Of a DNA stretch of 64,000 nucleotides, positions 45,536-52,676 are shown piece by piece. Each line of letters begins with the position of its first letter. Positions within the stretch are counted from its first letter, which is position 1. The position numbers and the translations under genes are program-made. The notes below the pieces were generated by a model. That model saw only the letters and a list, made by a program, of their open reading frames with translations, was not told where the DNA came from and searched no databases. Source of the DNA: Thalassospira lucentensis (GTDB lineage Bacteria > Pseudomonadota > Alphaproteobacteria > Rhodospirillales > Thalassospiraceae); contig NZ_LPVY01000003.1 of the NCBI RefSeq assembly GCF_001613805.1, positions 248,001-312,000 on the forward strand, read 5' to 3'.

Positions 45536-45571
45536 CCCGATAAGATTTTTATTATCGGGCTTGTTTTTTTT
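45536..45571 (+). terminator. Orphan intrinsic terminator upstream of the ApdP-like gene
   Basis: CCCGATAA pairs with TTATCGGG over 8 nt and is followed by CTTG and eight Ts on the plus strand. The nearest plus-strand gene upstream ends 2.1 kb away, so it terminates no annotated gene. It is either a shield against antisense reading of the beta-helix gene or a leader attenuator 48 nt before the ApdP-like start. Confidence 0.8.
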
Positions 45572-45618
45572 GGTCGTCACGCCATATCTGGCGCTGTTTC
45601 ATCGCGTGCCGGATCATC

Positions 45619-46062
45619 ATGCCGCAACCAGTCAGCCAAGCCGCAGAGGCAACAGATCATTCCGAGCGCAACCAGTCCCTACCGGGTCTGTTGCGCCATG
45701 TTTCATTTTGCCTGATCGCTTGCGCGCTTGTTCTGTTTGGTGGTGGAACCTCAATCACCGCCAAGCCGCTTTCCGATGGGGTGACTTTCCCCTATCCGTT
45801 TAACACCGTCAATCACGATAGCGGTCCGTCGCAAGCAGTCCTTCCGGTGGCACCAGATCGTGCCATCGCAGGCAATCGCCAGACCCCGGACGATGTACCG
45901 TCCCATCAGCCAACCCTCCCCGATGATGCCGCAGTTGTGCCGTCGGTCACACCGCATGCCGCCGCGCAATGGGCGATCCTAATCTTTGTGGCGGGTACGA
46001 TCACGACACATGGCGCAGAAACTCTTCCGGTTTCTCCGCGTGCTCCGCCCTTTCGGGCCTGA
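45619..46062 (+). CDS. ApdP-like translation-arrest peptide / Sec monitor upstream of secDF
   Basis: The 147-residue protein has a hydrophilic start, then a signal-sequence-like segment (residues 25-49, LLRHVSFCLIACALVLFGGG, then TSITAKP). A long low-complexity Pro/Asp/Ala region follows, and the C-terminus is SPRAPPFRA. The RAPP motif (residues 141-144) is the core of the arrest peptides ApdA/ApdP, known upstream of secDF in actinobacteria and alphaproteobacteria. Vibrio VemP is a functional analogue. The expected role is to stall its own ribosome until the nascent chain is pulled by active Sec machinery. Stalling would switch on the downstream secDF. The only sizeable gap, 115 nt, carries the predicted switch. 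Function is inferred; motif and position are seen directly. Confidence 0.8.
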   Translation: MPQPVSQAAEATDHSERNQSLPGLLRHVSFCLIACALVLFGGGTSITAKPLSDGVTFPYPFNTVNHDSGPSQAVLPVAPDRAIAGNRQTPDDVPSHQPTLPDDAAVVPSVTPHAAAQWAILIFVAGTITTHGAETLPVSPRAPPFRA

Positions 46063-46167
46063 TTTCCGTTAATTAAAACTGCGGCCAGATCAGCGCCGTG
46101 TTTCCAGAAATATCAGGTGACAGCACCGCCGGGCATCAAACTGGCCCGGCTCGAATGCTGTGCGGAG
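46034..46167 (+). promoter_or_regulatory. Predicted Shine-Dalgarno sequestering switch for secDF
   Basis: CTCCGC occurs twice in the codons around RAPP (46034-46039 and 46043-46048). Each is complementary to GCGGAG (46162-46167), the ribosome site of secDF 10 nt before its ATG. The first copy adds three wobble pairs (CTCCGCGTG with TGTGCGGAG). An internal hairpin, GCCGGGC/GCCCGGC (46128-46150), would bring the ends together. A ribosome with Pro143 in the P site would cover both copies and open the ribosome site. Confidence 0.65.
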
Positions 46168-46177
46168 TTAATTTTTC

Positions 46178-48754
46178 ATGCGTACATCAAGATGGCGTGT
46201 GGTTGTCTATGCCCTTGTCCTTCTGACAGGATTCCTGACAGCCCTGCCTAACCTTTTCAATCCGGCCCAGCTTGCCAACTGGCCAGCCTTTTTACCCACC
46301 CGACAGGTTGCCCTTGGGCTTGACCTCAAAGGCGGATCGCACCTTGTTCTGGAAATCGATACCGCAGCAATGATTGCCGAACGGCTTGAAATCGCGCGTG
46401 ACGATGTGACAACGGCCCTCCGCAAGGCCCATATTGCGACTGATAACATTCAGATCAGCAAAGATCAGGTGATTGTAACCCTGCCTGACGCCAAGGATCA
46501 CGACGCTGCCCTTGATGCCCTAAAAGACCTTACCAATGCGCAAGTTGATACACCGCGACACGGATCGACAGCGGAATTTGTCATTACAACACCGCGCGAT
46601 AACAGCATTTATATAGCACTTAGCGAACAAGGCATTCGCAATCGGGTTGACGCCAGCGCCCAGCAAAGCCTAGAGATCATTAGAGGCCGGATCGATCAGA
46701 TCGGTGTGTCCGAACCCACTATCCAACGGATTGGCAGTGATCGTGTCCTGGTGCAGTTACCGGGCATTCAGGACCCGTCTCAGGTCAGAAAACTTCTGGG
46801 AAGCACGGCAAAGCTTGGCTTCTATATGTTGGCCGACCGTAACGGAACAGACAGGCGCGACAGTAGTATCCTTACATTGAAAGACAAGGACGGCCAAAGC
46901 TATCACCTGCATCGTACTCCGGCCCTTTCGGGCGATCATCTTACAGATGCACATGCCGGTTTTGATCCGCAAAGCCATCAGCCGGTTGTCAATTTCCGGT
47001 TTGATACGGCCGGTGCGGCAAAGTTCGCCGATATCACACGTGCCAATGTCGGAAAACCCTTTGCCATTGTTCTTGATAACGAAGTCCTGAGTGCGCCGGT
47101 TATCCGGGAGGCAATAACCGGTGGCTCAGGCCAGATCAGCGGCAGCTTTACGGTCGGCGAAACGACGACACTGTCAGCCCTATTGCGTGCGGGCTCCCTT
47201 CCCGCCCCAATGACCGTAATCGAAGAACGAACTGTGGGCCCTGACCTTGGAGCCGATGCAATCGAAATGGGCCTTTATACCGGATTGATCGGGTTGGCTC
47301 TGGTAACCGGATTGATGTTTTTCCTTTATGGCCGCTGGGGTCTTATTGCCAATCTGGCATTGGGTCTGAACGTCATGCTGACATTCGGTGCCCTTGGTCT
47401 TATGGGTGCGACACTTACCCTTCCCGGTATTGCCGGGATTGTTCTGGGGATCGGGCTAGCCGTGGATGCCAACGTTCTGATCAACGAACGTATCCGTGAG
47501 GAGACCAAACGAGGGCTTTCTGCCTTCATAGCGCTCGATTCCGGGTTTAAGCGTGCCTATGCCACGATTGTGGATTCAAACATCACAACCCTTATCGCCA
47601 CTGCTCTTTTGTTTGAGTTCGGATCAGGCCCGGTGCGCGGCTTTGCCATTACGATGGGTCTTGGCATTCTGATTTCCATGTTTACCGCGGTTGCCGTTGT
47701 TCGGGTCATCATGACCGAAATCGTCTGGCGCACACGGATGAAAAAGCTCGTTATTGAACCGCTTTGGCGTTTCATGCCCGAAAAAACCAGCATTTCCTTC
47801 ATGCGGGCACGTTTTCTTGGCATCGGTATGTCGCTTTTGCTGTCAGCCATTTCAATCGGGTTGTTCTTCAAACCCGGTCTTGATTACGGCGTTGATTTCA
47901 AGGGCGGTATTCAGATCGAAGTTGCAGGAGGCAATCTGGATGACGGCAGCAGTCCCCTTGACCTTGGAACCTTGCGACAGGGACTTTCAACATTAGGGCT
48001 TGGCGATGTCAGCCTTCAGGATATCGGCAAGGATGGCCATATCCTGATCCGGGTTGAACGTCAGCCGGGCGGCGAACAGGCACAAACCGCAGCCGTCGAA
48101 ACCGTCAAGAAAGCAGTTCAATCCGTTGATCCGGCAGCGGATTTTGAACGCACCGAAGTCGTTGGCCCCAAAGTCAGCGGTGAACTCGCTCAATCCGGTG
48201 TCAGTGCCGTCATCTTCGCAAGCCTCGCAATGCTGGGCTATATCTGGTGGCGGTTCGAATGGCCGTTTGCCGTTGGCGCGATTGTTACATTGGTCCTTGA
48301 TGTGACCAAAACAATCGGCTTTTTCGCGATTATGGGACTCGACTTTAATCTGACCGCCATTGCCGCCCTGCTGACCCTGATCGGCTATTCGGTCAATGAC
48401 AAAGTGGTGGTCTATGACCGGATGCGTGAAAACCTGCGACTTTATCGAAAAATGCCGATGCGTGAAATCATCGACATGTCGATCAATCAGTCACTTGCGC
48501 GCTGCCTATTCACATCGCTTACAACCCTGTTTGCGATGGTGCCTATGGCATTCTGGGGCGGGTCTGCCGTTGAAAGCTTTGCCGTTCCGATGGTGTTTGG
48601 TGTTGTGATCGCCACAACGTCGTCGATCTATATCGCGGCACCAATCCTGCTGTTCCTTGACACATGGCGGCAGAAACAGCGCCAGAAGCATGTGGGATTG
48701 GCATCGGAAACCAATAACGAGCCAATGGTCGAGGCATCTACCAGCCAACAATAG
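46178..48754 (+). CDS. secDF: Fused SecDF protein translocase paralogue
   Basis: The 858-residue protein joins SecD (residues 1-530) and SecF (540-850), giving about twelve helices. SecD motifs are LGLDLKGGSHLVLE, RTVGPDLGADAIE and GIGLAVDANVLINERIREE. SecF motifs are GLDYGVDFKGGIQIEV and GYSVNDKVVVYDRMRE. The Asp residues of the proton path are kept in both halves, so it should be active. The tail carries a Lys/Arg/Gln stretch. A separate secD/secF pair exists at 4112-6635, so this is a second, probably induced copy under control of the arrest peptide upstream. Confidence 0.95.
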   Translation: MRTSRWRVVVYALVLLTGFLTALPNLFNPAQLANWPAFLPTRQVALGLDLKGGSHLVLEIDTAAMIAERLEIARDDVTTALRKAHIATDNIQISKDQVIVTLPDAKDHDAALDALKDLTNAQVDTPRHGSTAEFVITTPRDNSIYIALSEQGIRNRVDASAQQSLEIIRGRIDQIGVSEPTIQRIGSDRVLVQLPGIQDPSQVRKLLGSTAKLGFYMLADRNGTDRRDSSILTLKDKDGQSYHLHRTPALSGDHLTDAHAGFDPQSHQPVVNFRFDTAGAAKFADITRANVGKPFAIVLDNEVLSAPVIREAITGGSGQISGSFTVGETTTLSALLRAGSLPAPMTVIEERTVGPDLGADAIEMGLYTGLIGLALVTGLMFFLYGRWGLIANLALGLNVMLTFGALGLMGATLTLPGIAGIVLGIGLAVDANVLINERIREETKRGLSAFIALDSGFKRAYATIVDSNITTLIATALLFEFGSGPVRGFAITMGLGILISMFTAVAVVRVIMTEIVWRTRMKKLVIEPLWRFMPEKTSISFMRARFLGIGMSLLLSAISIGLFFKPGLDYGVDFKGGIQIEVAGGNLDDGSSPLDLGTLRQGLSTLGLGDVSLQDIGKDGHILIRVERQPGGEQAQTAAVETVKKAVQSVDPAADFERTEVVGPKVSGELAQSGVSAVIFASLAMLGYIWWRFEWPFAVGAIVTLVLDVTKTIGFFAIMGLDFNLTAIAALLTLIGYSVNDKVVVYDRMRENLRLYRKMPMREIIDMSINQSLARCLFTSLTTLFAMVPMAFWGGSAVESFAVPMVFGVVIATTSSIYIAAPILLFLDTWRQKQRQKHVGLASETNNEPMVEASTSQQ

Positions 48755-48808
48755 TCTCTGGCGATATCGAAACCGGCCTTCATCGCCGGTTTCGATACAT
48801 CCCGAAAA

Positions 48809-48843
48809 TCATACGTTTTTAAATATTTTATGAAATATTTCAT
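48809..48843 (+). promoter_or_regulatory. AT-rich inverted-repeat element before nikK
   Basis: TCATAC and TATGAA flank an AT-rich core and overlap a perfect 14-bp palindrome, ATGAAATATTTCAT (48830-48843). A similar TCATAC...TATGAA element precedes nikM. The half-sites recall NikR (GTATGA/TCATAC) but are in the opposite order and spacing, so the regulator is unknown. Confidence 0.45.
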
Positions 48844-48913
48844 TTCAATGGATTGACCCGACAAATCGGTCGCCATAGGCTACGGCATCATTTCAGCATC
48901 ACAGGACAGAAAG

Positions 48914-49699
48914 ATGTCGTTTCCTTTTCGGTTTATCACGACCATGGGTTTCTCATTTGGGTTGCTGATCAGTGCACAACATGGTGCTCAGGCCCACTTC
49001 CAGAAGATGATCCCGTCAACCAATGTGGTGACACAGGAAACCGGGCGCGATGTTGACGTCGATCTGACCTTTACCCACCCAATGACCAATGGCCCGGCTA
49101 TGGAAATGGCCCGCCCGGTTCAATTTGGCATCCAGACCAACGGCAATAAAACCGATCTTGGCGACAGTCTGGTGGCAAAGACGGTCGATGGCAAAGCAGC
49201 GTTTGACGCAACAATCAGCATTGATCGTCCGGGCGGATATGCCCTTTACGTCGAACCGGTTCCCTATTTCGAACCATCCGAGGGCAAATACATCATCCAG
49301 TACACCAAAACGATCATTGATGCGTTTGGTGCGGGCGAAGAATGGGATCAGATGGTCGGCTTCCCGGTGGAGATAGAGCCCCTGGCCCGCCCCTATGGCA
49401 TCTGGACCGGAAATGTGTTTAGCGGGATCGTCCGTCATAACGGCGAACCGGTACCATTTGCCGAGGTCGAGGTTGAATATGCCAATGATGGCAGCATCAC
49501 GCTGCCGAACGACAGTTTTTCAACACAGGTCATCAAGGCCGATGGCAATGGTGTTTTCACCTATGCCATGCCACGTGACGGTTGGTGGGCGTTTGCTGCC
49601 CTGATCGAAGATGGCACGATGGCCGCCCCCGGATCGAATGATCAGGTTCCGGTCGAACGCGGCGGTGTCATCTGGGTCAAAACCGACGCGATGGACTGA
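48914..49699 (+). CDS. nikK: NikK-type DUF4198 periplasmic component of Ni/Co ECF transporter
   Basis: The 261-residue protein has a Sec signal peptide (residues 1-27) ending AQA, so the mature chain would begin with His-Phe-Gln. DUF4198 beta-sandwich features follow (DVDVDLTFTHPMTNGP, GGYALYVEPVPYFEPSEGKY, EVEVEYANDGSITLPND). DUF4198 proteins encoded with CbiM-like genes are called NikK and are thought to help capture nickel outside the membrane. AGGACAG precedes the ATG. It heads the nik cluster, 160 nt after secDF. Confidence 0.85.
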   Translation: MSFPFRFITTMGFSFGLLISAQHGAQAHFQKMIPSTNVVTQETGRDVDVDLTFTHPMTNGPAMEMARPVQFGIQTNGNKTDLGDSLVAKTVDGKAAFDATISIDRPGGYALYVEPVPYFEPSEGKYIIQYTKTIIDAFGAGEEWDQMVGFPVEIEPLARPYGIWTGNVFSGIVRHNGEPVPFAEVEVEYANDGSITLPNDSFSTQVIKADGNGVFTYAMPRDGWWAFAALIEDGTMAAPGSNDQVPVERGGVIWVKTDAMD

Positions 49700-49725
49700 T
49701 GCTCCCGACCAGACGCACAGCATCG

Positions 49726-49750
49726 TCATACTTATTTATAAAAAATATGA
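49726..49750 (+). promoter_or_regulatory. AT-rich inverted-repeat element before nikM
   Basis: TCATAC, an AT-rich core and TATGAA repeat the arrangement seen before nikK, with a spacer one nucleotide shorter. It implies a second, co-regulated promoter in front of nikMLQO. Confidence 0.45.
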
Positions 49751-49800
49751 AACCTGCTTGACTTCGCGACAGCGAAATCGCTACGCTTTTCAGGCAGGTT
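49749..49800 (+). promoter_or_regulatory. Structured leader before nikM
   Basis: AAACCTGC pairs with GCAGGTTT (8 bp) and encloses a TTCGC/GCGAA hairpin. It sits 107 nt upstream of nikM in a 208-nt gap that is unusual for this compact cluster. It could be an attenuator or the 3' hairpin of nikK mRNA. Confidence 0.4.
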
Positions 49801-49907
49801 TTACCGCCTGTATGCCCCACCGCAATAAAATCAATGCGCCGTTCCATCCGTTTGCACACCTGCCTGCAAGCTGATGGATTGCAAATGCGCTTTACAGGGA
49901 TTTGACC

Positions 49908-50531
49908 ATGCACATCGTCGACGGAGCCCTATCGAGTGAAGTCGTTGTCACTGGTGCGGTTTTGGCTGTTGCCGGCATCAGCTACGGGCTTCGCAAAATC
50001 GATATTGATGCGATGCCCCGCGTGGCGATGATGAGTGCCGTCTTCTTCGTTGCCTCCCTGATCCATGTTCCCGTCGGGCCAAGCAGTGCGCATCTGATTG
50101 TCAATGGTTTGGCTGGCTTGATGCTGGGCTGGTCCGTTTTCCCGGCGATATTCATCGGACTGTTGTTGCAGGCAGTTTTCTTTGGTTTCGGCGGCATTAC
50201 GGTTCTGGGTGTCAATACAGTCAATATAGCCCTGCCCGCCGTTTTGATGTGGTGGCTGGTTTCACCGTTTCTGGCACGTGCCGAAGGAAAATCGGTGCTG
50301 CTGGCGGGTTTTGTTGCCGGGTCCGGTGCCATTGCCCTTTCAAGCATGATGGTCGGCCTGTCACTTGCCGCCAGCGGACAGGAATTTGTTCCGACGGCAA
50401 AGCTTGTCGTCATGAGCCACATCCCGGTTATGGTGGTTGAAGGTATCCTCACCGCGGCAGCCGTTCATCTCGTCAAGAAAGTCCGTCCAGTCATGCTGGC
50501 ACCCGCCGGTTCGCTTCGAAGCGTTGCCTGA
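49908..50531 (+). CDS. nikM: ECF transporter substrate-binding membrane subunit NikM/CbiM
   Basis: The 207-residue membrane protein begins MHIVDGALSSEV. In this family the free N-terminal Met and His2 coordinate the metal, so ATG 49908 must be the start; the TTG two codons upstream would destroy the site. CAGGGA lies 7 nt upstream. Later signatures are HVPVGPSSAHLIVNGLAGLMLGW and GFGGITVLGVNTVNIALP. It binds and carries Ni2+ or Co2+. No CbiN gene is present; NikK and NikL take that place. Confidence 0.93.
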   Translation: MHIVDGALSSEVVVTGAVLAVAGISYGLRKIDIDAMPRVAMMSAVFFVASLIHVPVGPSSAHLIVNGLAGLMLGWSVFPAIFIGLLLQAVFFGFGGITVLGVNTVNIALPAVLMWWLVSPFLARAEGKSVLLAGFVAGSGAIALSSMMVGLSLAASGQEFVPTAKLVVMSHIPVMVVEGILTAAAVHLVKKVRPVMLAPAGSLRSVA

Positions 50532-50534
50532 TAG

Positions 50535-51203
50535 ATGCCCCGATTTCCCGCTTTATATACAATTGCTGTTCTGATCGGCACGCTGTTCACATGCGTCAAT
50601 GCACGGGCACACAGCCTGCACGTTTTTGCGATGGGAAACGGTGACGTCATCGACGGCTATGCCTATTTCGGGGGTGGCGCCCGGCCGCAAGATGCAGAAA
50701 TCCAACTTCTCGATAATACAGGCCGCGTTGTCTTCGCCGGAAAGACAGGTGATCAGGGCGAATTCAAACTTCGCGTCAGTCATCGGCAGGATTATGTCAT
50801 CGAAGCCAATTCCGGTGATGGCCATATCGCCAGCTTCAAAATCAATGGTGATGAGCTTTCCGCTCAATTGCCGTCAGGTAGCGAAGACATCAATATTGAT
50901 GTCAGCCAGATTGACACGGCGTCATCTTTCCAAAGCAGAAAAACACACCCCTCATCGACAACCATTGCCACGGCCACTTCTGACGCGATGGTCACCCTTT
51001 CACGGGACGAGTTGGACAGCCTGATTGACGCTGCTGTATCCCGCCATGTCCGGCCCTTGCGCGAGCAGTTGGTTGCCTATGAGGACAAGGTCCGATTTTC
51101 CGACCTTCTGGGTGGCATCGGTGTCATCGTCGGAATATTCGGGGTCTTTGCTTGGTTTCAGGCCGTAAAATCACGCCCCCGTCAGCAAAATAAAAACCCA
51201 TGA
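50535..51203 (+). CDS. nikL: NikL-type accessory component of Ni/Co ECF transporter
   Basis: The 222-residue protein has a signal peptide (residues 1-25) ending ARA, giving a mature N-terminus His-Ser-Leu-His. A carboxypeptidase-regulatory-like beta domain follows (residues 40-95, IQLLDNTGRVVFAGKTGDQGEFKL). Then come a linker and a C-terminal helix (residues 188-208, LLGGIGVIVGIFGVFAWF) with a basic end. This is the NikL layout, a membrane-anchored periplasmic helper of NikM. It is 3 nt after nikM and overlaps nikQ by 4 nt. Confidence 0.85.
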   Translation: MPRFPALYTIAVLIGTLFTCVNARAHSLHVFAMGNGDVIDGYAYFGGGARPQDAEIQLLDNTGRVVFAGKTGDQGEFKLRVSHRQDYVIEANSGDGHIASFKINGDELSAQLPSGSEDINIDVSQIDTASSFQSRKTHPSSTTIATATSDAMVTLSRDELDSLIDAAVSRHVRPLREQLVAYEDKVRFSDLLGGIGVIVGIFGVFAWFQAVKSRPRQQNKNP

Positions 51204-51976
51204 TCGGAGAGACAAATGTCCTTGTGCCGTCACGATCCAGTTCGGCTCTGTTGCGGATTGATCCACGGTTTCGTGTACTGGCAGCTCTCGCGCTGATCGT
51301 AACCGCTATCAGTTTTTCAAGCTGGCAACCATTGGTAATGCTGGTTCTGGTAGCTGCCATCATTACCGGCTTTGCCAAACCGGACTGGTCCAGAACGCTT
51401 AAAATGGTTTTGGCCATGGATGGCTTTATCCTTGTGATGCTGATCATGTTGCCCTTTACCGTTCCCGGTCAGGTGATGTTCACCCTTTGGGATTTTGACG
51501 CCAGTTATCAGGGGCTGTTTCAGGCCGTGCTGATCGCGCTTAAGGCAAATGCCGCGATCCTTGTTGTGATTGCACTGGTGGGCGGAATGGATGCAATCCT
51601 TCTGGGGCGGGGGTTGCAGGGGATTTACGTACCGGCAAAGCTGGTGACGCTTTTCATGTTTACCGTTCGCTATATCGATCTTTTGCGGCGGGAATATATG
51701 CGCCTGCGTCTTGCCATGCGGGCACGCGCCTTTGTCGCGCGCAACAATCGCCATAGCTGGCGCAGTTTTGGATATTTGCTGGGGATGCTGCTGGTACGCG
51801 GCCATGATCGTTCGGAACGCATTCTTTGGGCGATGAAATGTCGTGCGTATCACGGTCATATGCATTTCGGCTCCTTGCCCCGGTTAAGCCCGCAGGATTA
51901 TCTGTTTGCGGCGGCGACCATTATTCTCATCGGTACTTTGATCGGGCTGGAGGTCGCATGTCCGGCGCTGATCTGA
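51200..51976 (+). CDS. nikQ: ECF transporter transmembrane subunit NikQ/CbiQ
   Basis: The 258-residue membrane protein has the CbiQ-type opening DPRFRVLAALALIVTAIS, four to five helices, and the coupling-helix signature LRLAMRARAF followed later by ERILWAMKCRAY. It joins NikM to the ATPase. ATG overlaps the nikL stop (ATGA), and nikO starts inside its last codons. Confidence 0.92.
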   Translation: MIGETNVLVPSRSSSALLRIDPRFRVLAALALIVTAISFSSWQPLVMLVLVAAIITGFAKPDWSRTLKMVLAMDGFILVMLIMLPFTVPGQVMFTLWDFDASYQGLFQAVLIALKANAAILVVIALVGGMDAILLGRGLQGIYVPAKLVTLFMFTVRYIDLLRREYMRLRLAMRARAFVARNNRHSWRSFGYLLGMLLVRGHDRSERILWAMKCRAYHGHMHFGSLPRLSPQDYLFAAATIILIGTLIGLEVACPALI

Positions 51977-52617
51977 TCACTGCCAAAAACCTGCATTTCA
52001 CCTTTCCCACCGGGCGCAAGGTGTTGAATGGGGTCAACCTGTCTCTGCGCACTGGGGAAAGACTGGCACTGCTAGGCACCAATGGCGCTGGTAAAAGCAG
52101 CCTGTTGCATTGTTTGATGGGTTTGGTCCCGGTGGAGAACGGCGAGATCGCCATTCTTGGGTCAAGATGCGAAACAGAAGCCGAATTCCGCGCCATTCGT
52201 GGTCGGGTCGGATTGCTGTTTCAGGATTCTGATGATCAGCTTTTCTGCCCGACTGTTATTGAAGACGTGATGTTTGGCCCGCTCAACCTTGGTCAATCAC
52301 GCGAAGATGCGCGAGAAATTGCCCAGCAAACCCTATCGGATCTGGGGCTGGATGGATTTGAAAATCGGATCACCTATCAGCTTTCCGGTGGCGAAAAGCG
52401 ACTGGTGGCGCTTGCGACCGTGCTAGCGATGTCGCCCGAAATTCTGCTGCTTGACGAACCAACCAACGGGCTTGATGCCGATGTCGAAAAACGTCTGATC
52501 GAAATTCTGCGTTCCCTGCCGCAGGCAATGCTGATCATTTCACATGATCGGCTGTTTCTTGATCAGGTCGCGACGCGTTCAGTCCGCCTTCAGGACGGCG
52601 TCATATCCCAAGCCTGA
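51958..52617 (+). CDS. nikO: ECF transporter ATPase NikO/CbiO
   Basis: The 219-residue ATPase has Walker A (LGTNGAGKSSLLHCL), Q-loop (FQDSDDQLFCPTV, where the Asp-Asp-Gln is typical of ECF ATPases), signature LSGGEKRLVALATVLA, Walker B (ILLLDEPTNGLD) and switch His (ISHDRLFLD). ATG 51958 follows GGAGG and overlaps nikQ by 19 nt. It is shorter than most CbiO proteins (about 270), lacking a C-terminal extension. It energises metal uptake. Confidence 0.93.
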   Translation: MSGADLITAKNLHFTFPTGRKVLNGVNLSLRTGERLALLGTNGAGKSSLLHCLMGLVPVENGEIAILGSRCETEAEFRAIRGRVGLLFQDSDDQLFCPTVIEDVMFGPLNLGQSREDAREIAQQTLSDLGLDGFENRITYQLSGGEKRLVALATVLAMSPEILLLDEPTNGLDADVEKRLIEILRSLPQAMLIISHDRLFLDQVATRSVRLQDGVISQA

Positions 52618-52676
52618 CTTGCTGGCGCCTGCATGCTCGCCTATGCTGCGCCAACATCAAAAAACGGGAAGCCCTC

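Noticed and set aside
48809-48834. Canonical NikR operator
   Set aside because: NikR sites read GTATGA, 16 nt, TCATAC. Here the half-sites are in the opposite order with a shorter gap.
49902-49907. TTG start two codons before nikM ATG
   Set aside because: NikM/CbiM needs Met-His at its very N-terminus for metal binding; ATG 49908 has a well-spaced CAGGGA.
49700-49907. Cobalamin or NiCo riboswitch
   Set aside because: No B12 box or recognisable NiCo core was found; the only clear structure is the nested hairpin at 49749-49800.
51826-51957. Longer start for nikO
   Set aside because: The added 44 residues lie inside nikQ and do not resemble an ATPase; GGAGG supports 51958.
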